Part shown: positions 47,393-59,500 of the stretch, one piece after another
How the letters are laid out: every line of letters begins with the position of its first letter
Position numbering within the stretch: position 1 is the first letter of the stretch
NCBI GenBank assembly: GCA_029721435.1
Contig: CM056573.1
Coordinates: forward strand, 1,218,501 to 1,282,500
DNA: 64,000 bases
Direction of reading: 5' to 3'
Source: Gymnothorax reevesii
Lineage: Eukaryota > Chordata > Actinopteri > Anguilliformes > Muraenidae
Program-made: the position numbers and the translations under genes
Notes under the pieces: model-generated
What the model saw: the letters and a program-made list of their open reading frames with translations, nothing else
What the model was told of the DNA's origin: nothing
Databases searched by the model: none

Positions 47393-48962
47393 TCAAAGGA
47401 AACTTTCTACAAAAATTTCATAAGGCATTATAAACATTCCATTATCGTCCAATAAATGCATTACATACCATATACCTTTTTCTAGCCACTTTTGGTTAAA
47501 CACAGATTTATTTCCAGAGACCATGTATCTGCAGCGCCACAGTGGGGTGACATGGGGACTAAAGTTATCGCTGTAAATCATTTTCAGTGAAGTAAAGGCA
47601 GCTGATAGAATGCAGAGAGTTTTCTGAGGTCATGGTGACATCGTAAAAGGAGATTGATACCTCCTAGTTTTTCAAAAATTTGTATAGGGATGTGAAACCA
47701 AAAACTGTTTTCATTTTTTAAAAAGGAACGCAACCAACTAATCTTAATTGTGCCATCAATGCATTCAATGTCAATGGCTTTGAGCCCACCTCCTGCATAC
47801 TCCTTCACCATTACACCTTTTTTTTTTAATATAGAGTGACTTTCTTTTCCAAATAAAATCAAAGTTAGCCTGGTTTATAGCATTTATTGCCTTAGCAGGA
47901 AGTGACATTGAATAAGCCAGGTTTATGAATCATGAGATGCTCTCCATTTTTGCAAGAAAGACCCGACCAATAATAGAGATGTTTCTTTGAGACCACACAT
48001 TCAAAAGTGATTTACATTTATCTAGGTTATTCCAGATGTTAAGAGTAGTTAGAGTATTACTGTTCTTAGTAATGTGCATACCCAAGTATTTCACAGACAA
48101 TTTGACTGGGATGCTATGAATTGTAGACAAAGGGTAGTCGTGGATCGGCAGTAATTCGCATTTTTTAAAGTTTAGTTTTAAGCCAGAAGCTTTTGAGAAG
48201 AAATCAACTGTTTGCAGGATTTTAGGTAGCTGACTGCCGTCCTTCATAAAAATGTTTGTGTCGTCCGCAAGTTGGCTTATCACCAGTTGCTTACCTAAAG
48301 CTGTTAGTTTCTCAAAGTCCGTCCTTTTAACAAGAATGGAGAGCATCTCTGCTGCAATTATGAAGAGTAGGCAAGAAATTGGACACCCTTCTTTGATTCC
48401 CTTATTGATTGAAAATCTTGGACACAAACCTTGCGGTAAAACAACTCTGCTGGTAGTGTCTTTATAAAGGAGTCTAATTACATTGATAAAAGAATCCCCA
48501 AACCCAAATAATTCCAAAGTGCGAAACATGAATTTGTGTTCAACGGTGTCAAAAGCTTTAAAAAAATCTAAAAATAAAATAAAACTTTCATCAAAAAATT
48601 ATAATCCAGTAGATCAAGCTCAAGTCGTATATTATTATGAATGGAGCCCTTTAACAAAGCCAGACTGTGTCTCTGAGATGATTTGTGGGATGTTTGTTTT
48701 CAATCTATTGGCATAAATGTGAGTTAACAGTTTTATAATCATTATTAGGCAGGGTTATAGGTCAAAGATTGTCGATTACTTTTGGGTCTTTATCAGGTTT
48801 AGGAATGAGAGTGATGATTCCTGGCTTCATCGTAGTTGGCAAAGTGTGGGTTTCAGAAACTTCTTTCATCACATGGAAAACAAGGTCTTTAATGTCTTGC
48901 CAGAAATGTTTATAAAAATTACTGGGCAGACCATGTGAGCCCGGTGATTTGTCTAAAGACAG
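47393..48962 (-). mobile_element. Tx1/L1-like LINE fragment, reverse transcriptase and C-terminal region
   Basis: Reading the - strand from 48962: SLDKSPGSHGLPSNFYKHFW, then ITLIPKPDKDP, and (after stops) FLDFFKAFDTVEHKFMFRTL with the first catalytic Asp. The longest intact frame (47930-48529) contains GIKEGCPISCLLF and the catalytic SQLADDTNIF box (Asp pair about 48260-48265), then GLKLNFKKCE. Further frames to 47393 carry the post-RT domain (GGLKAIDIECIDGTIKISWL). Several stops and frameshifts make it inactive. The endonuclease is missing, so it is 5'-truncated. Confidence 0.88.
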
Positions 48963-50810
48963 GGGTGGGCTCTGGATGCAGCAAAGTATTTCGCCGTAAG
49001 CGCTACATCCAGGTTTTTTCGTATTGGCGACTCCCTCTAATACTAATGCTTAGAGGCGTGGCCATTTGGCAGAGTAGAGCGAAGATATCGATGAGACACA
49101 TACAACATAGAGGTGGATTAAATTTGTTTCAAAAACGAACCTAATCACAGCATTTCAGCTGGCACTGGTTTTACGAAAATGACGAAATATGATCAGGGCG
49201 TGCGGTACAGGGTGCGTTACGCTCGCAATGCATTGGCTGTTCGTGTCCCATCTCAAGACAAACCAGAAGGTGGCAAACGGCACGTCTTCCGGTTACACGG
49301 AATCGAACACCATTAGAGAAAATGTATGAGGAGAGGAGGAGCGCGATGGTGACAGGTGATTAATGCGCCGATTAATGTGCTGACAAATGAAGATTCATCG
49401 CAGGATAATAAATCTGCCTGGAGCTCCAGGGATCACAAGAGCAGGGAAACCCGATTACTTAGATAAACGTGCGACTCGAAACCCCTCGCCTTCGCACAAA
49501 GGCTGTAAACAAACCAAATTTCCTGAAAGAAATGCATTTGCCTCACAAAATAGAACATATTTTCTAATAAATTATCACAGCCACGGCTTGCTCTGAACAA
49601 AAAGCTCCAGACAAATGCATCTCTACTGAAGCACATGGATCAGCGAAAACAAACAAAAAAACGGCTCTCCCAAATATAATTTATCGACAGCTTGTAAGTT
49701 TCTCATTTCTGCTCGTGGCCTTGTACAGGCACATCTGGCCTCTTCCCATTTTAATTACATCGACAGGCTTTTATGTGGAAGTTTGCCCAAGGGAGTAATA
49801 ATGAGCATTATTTGTTAAACATCAGTCAGTGTATTCAGGAGATACTCCCTCTATAAATGTTTAGCGTTCAGCGCCCCGCCCTGTCTAATGTACCCAACCT
49901 GCAGGACAGGGACATACTGAGGTAGTCCGACTGGCACTGGTCTCAGTTTCTGTTGTTTAATGAAAGACGACAGGGCAATCGGCCGGTATCTGCAGGGCTG
50001 GGGGCTGGATGGTAGTGTGTGGCTCGGCAAATTTTTTAACAGCTAAGCATTCTCTGGTAACTCATCGCCAGAGGAATGCGAGAGGAACATGGATGTGTCC
50101 AAAATGCCAAGGTCCTAATGCAGGGCAGAGTCGAAGAGGCGATTTAATACTCTGTTCACGTTTTTCTTCTAAATAATGAAAAAGGATGGATATAGTAGTT
50201 GAAGCTGCTGCCAGGGTGAAGCGGTCGTGGTGAGGAATACCCTCAGGGCACCGAGGCAGTGGGGAATTCGTCATCGGTTCAGAATCAGCCACGGCGCTCC
50301 AGCACAATGTGGCTTGAATACCGAAGCCGAAAAACCAAGACACGCACCCTCACCTCAACTGGCCCTTAATGACACAATTTACCTCAGTCACTCGACAGCA
50401 ACCGTAAACACACACAGGGTTTGGCTGGAATAGGATAAGATAACTGGGGCGTAATTAATTTCCGTAGCGACAATACACTCAAGTGCATCATCCTCATTCC
50501 TCCTTCCTTAAGACATTAATGGAGAAAAATAATCAATACAAAAATAAGTCTTTTGCACAAAACCAACAAAACACTTCCTCAATGTATATGCTGGGATGTT
50601 TGATCATAAACAAAATGTCAAATGAACTGAATGAATTGAATACTTGGATAAACAACATCATTTTCATTCCTCATTCAAATTTTTACTTGATAGACAGCAG
50701 TAAAAATAAAAACATTGCAAAGGACAATTATATGACACTGGCAAAACAGTGGTCTTAACAAGCATATTAATCTGGTATTTAGAGTTGAACACTTTCTAGA
50801 TTACTTTTCT
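48963..50810. other. CCDC88C intron, nothing firmly recognised
   Basis: The LINE breaks off abruptly at 48962 next to GGGGTGGGCTCTGGATGCAG, possibly another repeat. The AT-rich homeobox-site-like stretch near 49740-49820 looks unlike repeat DNA. No exon was seen. Confidence 0.35.
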
Positions 50811-50949
50811 TCAGAAAAAAATTCTGCCGCTGATGCAAGTTAATTTAGACTCATTTCTAGATCTGTCCATTAGGTCAGTGAAATAATTTTATCAACCAAT
50901 CTAGAAATGAGTTAAAATTATCCAATTAGTGGCAGAATTTTTTTTCTGA
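50811..50949. mobile_element. Foldback MITE with ~52-nt imperfect arms
   Basis: The left arm at 50811-50862 (TCAGAAAAAAATTCTGCC to CTCATTTCTAGAT) and the complementary right arm at 50898-50949 have several mismatches around a 35-nt centre. It is followed by a poly-A run (50949-50971). Confidence 0.8.
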
Positions 50950-51229
50950 AAAAAAAAAAAAAAAAAAAAAGGTTATATAATAGAAATAAGCATTTTTAAA
51001 TACAAGATTAAAATGCATGTTATTTTTTTTTAAACCTCCAAACTAAGGTTTAATAACACCTACCAGCCCTTGTATACAGATAAAAGTTCAGATTTGCCAG
51101 CTTCTGCATAGTCAGTCATTATTACATTCCCTAAACGGTGTTTGGGAGATTATTTTTCCCCTCGGCCGCCATCGACCCGCCTCAGTTCCTTCCCCTCAGC
51201 GCGATAACTTGAACAGTCTGCATGAGAAT

Positions 51230-52330
51230 TGCAGGGAATTTTTATGTTCACTCCTGATGCACTGAGAACAAACCCTATTGTTTGCATGACCCTCCCTTCC
51301 TGTTGCGCCACCACCAGGTCAAACTCTCTCCAGCCAAATGCTAGAACTCGCACAGTTTCGATGGGACTCATGTCGCACTTCTTGTGATTGTGTCTAGAGC
51401 AAAGAGAGGACATACTACTGATGTTGGTAACTCTATGACCTTTGTTACAGCGCCACCACCAGGCCAAACTTTTAATTTTTTAAAAATTCCATTGACTCAA
51501 GCAGTTTTATGGGATTTTCACAAACATTTCTACATTCACTCCTAGTGAACAGAGGACAAACCCAATTGTTTTGTGTGACCCCACGACCTTTTCTGTTGTA
51601 TTACTACCCGGTCTGCCAAGGAGATAATGTTTTACGTTCGGTTTGTGGGGAAGCGTATTTGTTTGTTTGTCAACAACGTTATGGAAAAATTTAAAAGACA
51701 GATTTTTATGAAATTTTAACCAGAGGCTCGTCTCGGCCCAGCTCAGGAGTGATTTTAATTTAAGAGTGATCCGGAGCCAGGAATTTTCTAAAGGATTCTT
51801 CAGCACTGCGTCCCAGACATGTGTGAGACTGGCAGAGGTTTGCGCTCTCTGTGGGCTCTTGTTCCAAATGCAATAACTCAGTTTTGACTGGAATCATTTC
51901 TCACTTCTTGTGATGGTTTCTGGTGCAGAGAGAAGGTATGTTACTGATGCTGGTCATCATACAGCGCCATCACCAGAACGTTTCATTTCTAAAAACTGCA
52001 GTAACTTAAAAGTTTGAATAGGAATTGCTTGAAACCTTTTTTCTTTACTACTGGTGTACAGATGTTGAGCCCTTTTGTTTAGTGTGACCCTACGACCTTT
52101 ACTGTTGTGCCACCACCAGGTCAAACTCAATATTTCCAAATGCAATATCTCAAACAGTCTTGCAGGGAATCAAGTCACACTTCCTGCAATTGTGTCTGGA
52201 ACATGGAGAGGGGCCGTTATTGATGCTGGTCCCCCAATGACCTTTGCTGTAGCGCCACCACCAGGCCAAACTACAAATTTTTAAAAAATTGCAGTAACTA
52301 AAACAGCTTTAATGGGATTCATGTTTAATC
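51230..52330. repeat. Diverged tandem array, roughly 0.35-0.45-kb units
   Basis: An ordered set of phrases recurs about three times: CACTTCTTGTGATTGTGTCT, then GTTACTGATGCTGGT, GACCTTTGCTGTAGCGCCAC, CACCAGGCCAAACTT, TTTTTAAAAATTGCAGTAAC, and CAAACCCAATTGTTTTGTGT. Copies differ in length and identity. All frames are broken, so it is non-coding. Confidence 0.8.
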
Positions 52331-52630
52331 TACTTACAACATTCTTAGAGCATTGATAAGGAAGTTACGGATTGTGGTGACTCTGTAATGTTTTCTGCAG
52401 AAACAACAATCGTTTCAAATGACAGGACTCAAAACAGTGCTGATCAGAATAATGTCACCCTTCTGCGTTTGTCTCGCATGTACCATTCACTGCCCTGTAG
52501 TTTTAGAGGATAAATCTGTTTATTTGTCCCCAGTTTAGTGCAGAATGTCCCTCAGCTCTTCTCCAGACTGTAATCATCCCAGACAACTGTAATACAGATC
52601 AATTTTTTTTTTACATGAAATGCAAACAAT

Positions 52631-52981
52631 CCATCCATTCTCTAAACCACTTCTTCCCCACGGGGTTTGGGAGGAGCTGGAGTGTATCCCAGCTGACTCT
52701 GGGCGACAGGCAGGGCCCCACCCTGCACAGCTCACCCATCATCACAGGGCAACACACCATTCACACACCATACACTCTCACACTCATACCTGTGGGCAAT
52801 TTAGCATCTCAGATTAGCCTGATATGCAGGTCTTTGGACTGTGGGAGGAAACCAGAGTACCCAGAGGAAACCCACACAAGCACGGGGAGAACCTGCAAAC
52901 TCCACACAGAAAGGCCCCGGGCCGCATTCAAACCCACAACCTCTTGGCTGTGAAGCAGCAGTGCTGACCACTGTGCTGCCC
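52631..52981. mobile_element. 351-bp retroposon-like repeat with 11-bp target duplication
   Basis: It is flanked by ATGCAAACAAT at 52620-52630 and 52982-52992, a clear target-site duplication. The body begins CCATCCATTCTCTAAACCAC, has TATCCCAGCTGACTCTGGGC and GGGGAGAACCTGCAAACTCC, and shares the last block with 7243-7525. It is a non-coding SINE-like or LINE 3' fragment. Confidence 0.85.
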
Positions 52982-53289
52982 ATGCAAACAATTTTTTGTA
53001 AAATAATTTTTTAAATGAAACTTTGGCATCTAAAATGTGCATTTTATCTGAACATATAATTTCAAAAACAAAAAATAAATAAAGAACAAGGGCGCTAAGA
53101 CTTCAGCGTAGCACTGTATATGAGGCGGCCTCAGCAAGAAATGAGGTTCTGGTGTTGAGCGCCCCCCACTCTTCAGTAATGGCAGGGAGGGGCAGGTAAA
53201 AGCTGGTACCTACAGCCGAGTATCTGACGATGTTACAGAGTGAGGACAGCCCATATTTTCCCATAATCCCCCAGAGATAGATGACTCAC

Positions 53290-53492
53290 TGTGGGAGGAG
53301 AGAGGGAGTTGCTCTCCTGAAGGAACTCCTCCAGGGTGACCATCTCGCTGCCAGGGGACGAGGGGCGGCGCCGGGCCAGGCGGGGGCCACTCCTCTGTGG
53401 GGGAGTGTCAGAGGGGATCGGGGAGGCGCGGGACAGAAAAGCGTCCCGGGCACCGTGTCCCACGGCGACACCGTCCAGGCGCTCCAGAGAGT
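53290..53492 (-). CDS. CCDC88C: CCDC88C (DAPLE) coding exon carrying the GBA motif
   Basis: A 203-bp exon between an acceptor (CCCTCCTCCAG) and a donor (GTGAGT). It starts two bases into an Asp codon and ends on a complete Thr codon, matching the neighbours' phases. The translation starts DSLERLDGVAVGHGARD, and the end reads SSPGSEMVTLEEFLQESNSL then SPPT. The segment SEMVTLEEFLQESN (about 53308-53349) is the G-alpha-binding-and-activating (GBA) motif by which DAPLE and girdin activate G-alpha-i; the key Phe is at 53323-53325. The motif is intact, implying conserved G-protein activation. Confidence 0.95.
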
Positions 53493-53584
53493 CTGGAGGA
53501 GGGAAATGCAGAAGAGGGCAGGGGAGGTATTTATTATGGGTGAAAACACAATTAATGTGGGTGAATATTCTGGGTAACGGTAGT
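53493..53584 (-). other. CCDC88C: Remnant unique part of the CCDC88C intron
   Basis: The only non-repetitive portion of the intron between the exons at 55431 and 53492. It must hold the branch point and polypyrimidine tract (TTTCCCTCCTCCAG). Confidence 0.6.
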
Positions 53585-55430
53585 TAATACTCTGACTAGC
53601 AGACGGCCCGGGTGAACACTCAGACAAACAGACGCCCGGGTGAGTACTCTGACTGACAGACGCTCGGGTGAATACTCTAACAGATGCTCGGGTGAGTACT
53701 CTAACTAACAGACGTCCGGGCGAATATTCTGACTAACAGAATCCCGGGTGAATACTCTGACTAACAGACAACCGGGTGAGTACTCTGACAAACAGACGCT
53801 CGGGTGAGTACTCTAACTAACAGACGTCCGGGCGAATACTCTGACTAACAGAATCCCGGGTGAGTACTCTGACTAACAGACGCCCGGGTGAGTACTCTGA
53901 CTAACAGAATCCCGGGTGAGTACTCTGATTAACAGACGTCCGGGCGAATACTCTGACTAACAGACACTCGGGTGAATACTCTGACTAACAAAATCCTGGG
54001 TGAATACTATGACTAACAGAATCCCAGGTGAATACTCTGACTAACAGACGCTCGGGTGAGTACTCTAACTAACAGACGTCCGGGTGAATACTCTGACTAA
54101 CAGAATCCCGGGTGAGTACTCTAACTAACAGACTTCCGGGCGAATACTCTGACTAACAGAATCCCGGGTGAGTACTCTGACTTACAGACGTCCGGGTGAA
54201 TACTCTGACTAACAGACGCTCGGGTGAGTACTCTAACTAACAGACGTCCGGGTGAATACTCTGACTAACAGAATCCCGGGTGAGTACTCTGACTAACAGA
54301 CGTCCGGGCGAATACTCTGACTAACAGACACTCGGATGAATACTCTGACTAACAAAATCCTGGGTGAATACTATGACTAACAGAATCCCGGGTGAATACT
54401 CTGACTAACAGACGCTCGGGTGAGTACTCTGACTAACATACGCCCGGGTGAGTACTCTGACTAACAGAATCCCGGGTGAGTACTCTGACTAACAGACGTC
54501 CAGGCGAATATTCTGACTAACAGACACTCGGGTGAATACTCTGACTAACAGAATCCCGGGTGAATACTCTGACTTACAGAATTCCGGGTGAATACTCTGA
54601 CTAACAGAATCCCGAGTGAGTACTCTGACTAACAGACACTCGGGTAAATACTCTGACTAACAAAATCCCGGGTGAGTACTCTGACTAACAGAATCCCGAG
54701 TGAGTACTCTGACTAACAGAATCCTGGGTGAATACTCTGAATAACAGAATCCCGGGTGAATACTCTGACTAACAGAATCCCAGGTGAATACTCTGACTAA
54801 CAGAATCCCAGGTGAGTACTCTGACAAACAGAATCCCGGGTGAATACTCTGACTAACAGAATCCCGGGTGAATACTCTGACTAACAGAATCCCAGGTGAA
54901 TACTCTGACTAACAGATGCTCGGGTGAATACTCTGACTAACAGAATCCCGAGTGAGTACTCTGACTAACAGACACTCAGGTAAATACTCTAACAGACGCT
55001 CAGGTGAATACTCTGACTAACAAAATCCCGGGTGAAAACTCTGACTAACAGATGCTCGGGTGAATCCTCTGGCTAACAGAATCCCGGGTGAATACTCTGA
55101 CTAACAGAATCCCGGGTGAATACTCTGACTAACAGAATCCCAGGTGAATACTCTGACTAACAGACGCCTGGGTGAGTATTCTGACTAACAGATGCCCGGG
55201 TGAGTACTCTGACTAACAGATGCCTGGGTGAGTACTCTGACTAACAGATGCTCGGGTGAATTCTCTGGCTAACAGAATCCCGGGTGAGTACTCTGACTAA
55301 CAGAATCCCGGGTGAATACTCTGACTAACAGATGCCCGGGTGAGTACTCTGACTAACAGAATCCCGGGTGAATACTCTGACTAACAGATGCCCGGGTGAG
55401 TACTCTGACTAACAGACGCGGTATGAGTAC
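53585..55430. repeat. 28-bp minisatellite (~65 units) filling a CCDC88C intron
   Basis: Tandem units of AATACTCTGACTAACAGAAT followed by CCCGGGTG with recurring variants (GAGTACT; GACGTCC, GACGCTC or GATGCCC for GAATCCC; some 7-bp-shortened units). On the gene's sense (-) strand the first unit begins exactly at the splice donor of the exon at 55431-55478: GTACTCATACCGCG... against the repeat GTACTCACCCGGG.... The array occupies about 95% of the 1938-bp intron. There are no unique spacers, so it is not a CRISPR-like array. Confidence 0.97.
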
Positions 55431-55478
55431 CTTTCGTGTGGACAGGGGAGTCACTGCTGGATGCGCTGAGGCGGTGAC
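55431..55478 (-). CDS. CCDC88C: CCDC88C (DAPLE) short coding exon (48 bp)
   Basis: It lies between an acceptor (TCTTTCCCGCAG) and a donor (GTACTC). Two bases complete a Gly codon and the last base begins an Asp codon, both fitting the adjacent exons. The translation reads HRLSASSSDSPVHTK. It is Ser-rich linker between the coiled coil and the GBA motif, and a likely phosphorylation-prone region (inference). The donor's intronic half is the first unit of a minisatellite. Confidence 0.9.
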
Positions 55479-55636
55479 CTGCGGGAAAGACGGAGGAGGG
55501 GGTGGGTCGAAAAGTTCACGCTCCGGTTTCCTGTGCTCATGACATGTTTAATTAGAGAACAGAACATTTCATCTGAGCGGAGCCCAGGGGACTGACAGCA
55601 GCGCACACAACACCATCGATCCGCTCTCGCTCGTAC

Positions 55637-55711
55637 CTGCGTTTCCATGGACACTGGTCCCGAACGCCGTGTCAGGGGAATGCAGCCGTGAGTCGTCCTC
55701 GCCGTTCAGCC
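55637..55711 (-). CDS. CCDC88C: CCDC88C (DAPLE) coding exon (75 bp)
   Basis: It lies between an acceptor (CTGCGTCACCCGCAG) and a donor (GTACGA). It starts two bases into a Gly codon and ends one base into the next Gly codon. The translation is LNGEDDSRLHSPDTAF then GTSVHGNA. Chaining gives ...RPK-G-LNGEDDS...GNA-G-HRLSAS..., an unbroken frame across three exons, which is the main evidence as the sequence is a low-complexity linker. Confidence 0.9.
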
Positions 55712-58700
55712 CTGCGGGTGACGCAGAGGGACAGAAAAAAAGATCTTTACAGAGGATGTTTGGGCGCCTCCTATTTCCTGAGACAGAGTCCTCCATGGGT
55801 GCTTCATTACCCACACGCATCATTACGCAAACGTCAGTGAAAAAGCCTTTCACTTGATTCCTTGCGCCCAGTTACTTGATTCTGCAGGCGCTGTAGGGTC
55901 AGGTGATAAATATTTGGAAAGTGACAACTTTATAAGGCAGTAATCTCTAAATATTAATAATTGAAGAGCGAACTGTCAGCTTCAATTTCAAGGTATTTGC
56001 TTCAATAGAGTAAACCTTGTAGGAGTAAAAGCGCTTTAAAATGGAGATGGTCCCAGTGGTAACAGACCTCACTCCATACACCAAACACCTCAACAATACT
56101 GGACATTTTTCAGAGTACTACCAAAAATTTTCACTGAATTCATTAAAATGTATCAATATTTTCATCATTTTCAAACACTGTTTCTTCATGCTGTGATGTG
56201 CCCAGTGCTAAAAGGAGTACATCCCAAATAAAGTAATAATTTTATATTTCGGCACTGCAGGTTCAATTGTTGACCAAAAATAACAGATATGATCCTCTGA
56301 AAGCACTTATGTTAGCGTTTACAAATGAAATAATCGTTTGATAAAATGCTTTTAACTTAGCAAGTTTGTTGACATAACATTTAAAGATCTTGGTCCAAAA
56401 ATGCCATATTCCAAAATCTGCGTGAATTGGTGACATATTTTTTGAGAAAATAAATTAAGTTTTCCAAAAAAAAAAAAAAAAAAAAAATCGAAATGGCAGA
56501 AAATCTATCTTTATGCGAATGAGCGTGGCTTATGTAGATTACTTTGGGTCCAGGCAAACTAAACAGTAAAAAAATTCATAGACTGGACCTACAATTCTAA
56601 AGTTATTGATCAAAAGGTGAAGTTTTTTGTTGTAGAGCTTTCTTCAGTTCAATCCATGTGAAAATTCCAAAATGGGGAAAGGCTGCTTAAGTTATACATG
56701 TGATGTGCGTGCAAAGCTCTATTAAAAAACAAACAAAAAAACAGCTAAGATAGCCAAGAGAACCGTCCTGGTAAATGTAATTCGCCTGACGAGGGCCTTT
56801 CATCGTGGGCTCAGGGCAGCTGTGGTCTCTGGGTGAGGAGTTCAGCACGACAGACTAGAGAGACGGAGTCACCCCGTTTTCCTCTGCTCAAAGGCAGGAA
56901 CATCCAATGAAACCCCTCTGTCAGATCATGAGTCCTTCATGTAGCGAAATCAGAATGTTTGGGACTGAACCAGGGTGAAAAAATGAAAATACTAAGAGCA
57001 CAGAGTAGGGCCTACAGTCAATCATTCGAAGATCATTCTTCAACACACATGTTGTATACGTGACAAAATTTAGTATCCTGATCACTGTAACCCTTTTGAA
57101 ACTTGAAACTGTCCACATGAAAGAGTTGCTTATCATAAACAAAGGAAACCCAATATATCTGCACTGGCAAAGACGCAGGCCCAGAGCAGGGGAAATGATC
57201 CTGCTTTCGTCATAGTTCTGCATCAGGACTCAGTGCAGATGTACGCAGATTTCCTTTTCATTACAGCGTCAGCGATACACTCGACCACTCCAGGGCTGGA
57301 CCAATCAGGGCACAGATGGCCTGATGCATTAGTGTGCAACAGCTTCCGTCTCGGAGTTCCACACTCAGGGACCATGTCAACTAAATTATAGGTAACAACC
57401 ATAAACTCTCTGTCAGATGAACCGCACTTTAACCATTTCAAAACTCTCTGTCAGATGAACCGCACTTTAACCGTTTCAAAACTCTCTGTCAGATGAACCG
57501 CACTTTAACCGTTTCAAAACTCTCTGTCAGATGAACCGCACTTTAACCGTTTCAAAACTCTCTCTCAGATGAACCGCACTTTAACCGTTTCAAAACTCTC
57601 TGTCAGATGAACCGCACTTTAACCATTTCAAAACTCTCTCTCAGATGAACCACACTTTAACCGTTTCAAAACTCTCTGTCAGATGAACCGCACTTTAACT
57701 GTTTCAAAACTCTCTCTCAGATGAACCGCACTTTAACCGTTTCAATCAGAGAATATTGAAGATGTTTTGAGGACAAATCCAGTTTGTTTCTTTGAGACAC
57801 GAATTGGCAGTAAATAGGAGGGCAGATATGGGCTGTTTAAATTCGTTCCCTGCGCAATGAGCCACACTTAGCATTTTTGACAAATGCAGTGTTCACGACA
57901 CATACAATTTCAGAATTTCCTGTCGAGCGGGTTGTGTCTGTATTAAAAAACTGAATAAAGTTTAAGCAGGTTTGCCTGCTCGGATGTATCCATCACAAAC
58001 CCCTCGAGCGACCTGTTCCCAGCGGTCCCATCCACCTCGCCTAGGAAATTAAAATACACCCACACTTTGTACATGAAACAAACTGTTTTTCATTCATAAC
58101 TGCAAATATCACCATCTCCGACGCGCCAGCACCATATAATTGCCAATTTCAGCGTCAGCGGCGGAAAGAAAAGGTTGTAAATCCTGAGCTGAAGGGGTTT
58201 TCTCACAGAGATGCAGCAGCAAGATGTCAAATGTGGTTCTGCAGTTCTATATTGTGGCAGATATTTTAGCCTCATGAATTTTTAAGTTTGAGGCAAGCAA
58301 GCCAGTCATGGGGGAAAAACTGCACCTCGCATCACTCGCATTTTTAAGGAAGAACTGCACAGCAAACGGAATTTATCTCTGTGATTATGGATTAGTTATT
58401 TGCTAACATTCGCCATTATTGATAAAATGAGCTATTTAAATAGTAAATCTTGAGCGCACAGTTAGACACGCTTCTCAGTACAACAACGACCAGTCGCACA
58501 GCAGGAGACACTGAGCCGCATGACTGATTACCCCAGCAAAATATATCAGTTACTCAAGCCTAATGCAGCTGAGGCCGGATCGAGCCGTATAATGCTGTAA
58601 AAAGCTATTTGAGTTTGCCGAAGTGCAGAGAGAGGCTAGACTCCTGCTAATTGAGGTATTCATGCCGGTTTCCAGGCAACCTGCAGAGCCAAGACCGTCT

Positions 58701-59308
58701 CTCCGACAGGCATAACTGAACCCAACTCTGGACGCAGCCTAACAATTCAACACTATGTCACCTCATGAATTTTTCACCGTGCAATTTCGACAAAAACGAC
58801 AGGCTGTTCTCAGGGACTATTTCAAAAAACAAACTTCTCCAACATCACGGAAAACCATTACCAACTGTGCTTTTATTTTACAAAAAAATGGAAGACTGAA
58901 CACAGATGGAGGACAGGTTTTTTTTCTGTATGTTCTGTTTTGGTTGCAGACTAGCACCACCGTTTCCCGCTTTTTAAACGAGCTAATCAACGACCATAAT
59001 CGAAACGGAGCCTTCTTAGAGACTGTCCCTGTTTTGTGAAGCACCTTTAACAAGCACAGAGCTCCAGTGCCGTTAACCAGAGGTAATTTCGTGCGTCACA
59101 CGCCACTCGGTGGTGACTGTAAAGCAACAGGCAATGAGAGGAAGTGGGCGGGTGACTCACACTAGTACTGACTGGCAGGCCGCAGGACCTGGCTGCGGGG
59201 AAAAGTGAAAGCAGTGGAAACCGTGAGTAACCTAATGGCAAAACTCCAGTGTTGGCCGGGCGTTTGACGGAGGCCTTTAGTGTCGACCGGCTCCTGATGG
59301 AGGCTTAC
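55712..59308. other. CCDC88C intron
   Basis: Intron with a poly-A run (about 56466-56487) and the 38-bp minisatellite at 57404-57745. The rest shows no exon. The region 58430-58640 is low in recognisable repeats and rich in homeobox-like TAAT words. Confidence 0.45.
57404..57745. repeat. 38-bp minisatellite, nine units
   Basis: Nine near-identical tandem copies of AAAACTCTCTGTCAGATGAA followed by CCGCACTTTAACCGTTTC. Variation is confined to a few positions (GTC/CTC, CCGTTTC/CCATTTC). It lies within a CCDC88C intron. Confidence 0.98.
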
Positions 59309-59500
59309 CTTTGGGCCGATGGCCGTGCCGGGGGTTGAAGGTGGAGTTGTGGGCGTGGCCGGGGGTGGAGGAGGTGGCACTGGAGGGGGTGGATGCCCTT
59401 CGCCAGGCGAGCGACTCCTCGAGCCCGTTAGCGGCCTCGCCATTACCCCCGGGCAGGCGGCTCCCATCCCTTCCCCGGGAGATGCTGCTTTCGCTCCGGC
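59309..59500 (-). CDS. CCDC88C: CCDC88C (DAPLE) coding exon (192 bp)
   Basis: It lies between an acceptor (TTTGTTTATTCAG) and a donor (GTAAGC). Two bases complete the first codon; the last base opens the Gly codon finished by the exon at 55711. The translation begins RSESSISRGRDGSRLPGGNG, includes EEANGLEESL-like acidic linker and WRRASTPSSATSSTPGH, and ends FNPRHGHRPK. It is Ser/Thr/Pro-rich, as expected for the region between the coiled coil and the GBA motif. Upstream exons, including the hook domain and coiled coil, lie beyond the window or were not recognised. Confidence 0.88.

Noticed and set aside
53585..55420. CRISPR-like repeat array
   Set aside because: Head-to-tail units without unique spacers, in a vertebrate intron; it is a minisatellite.
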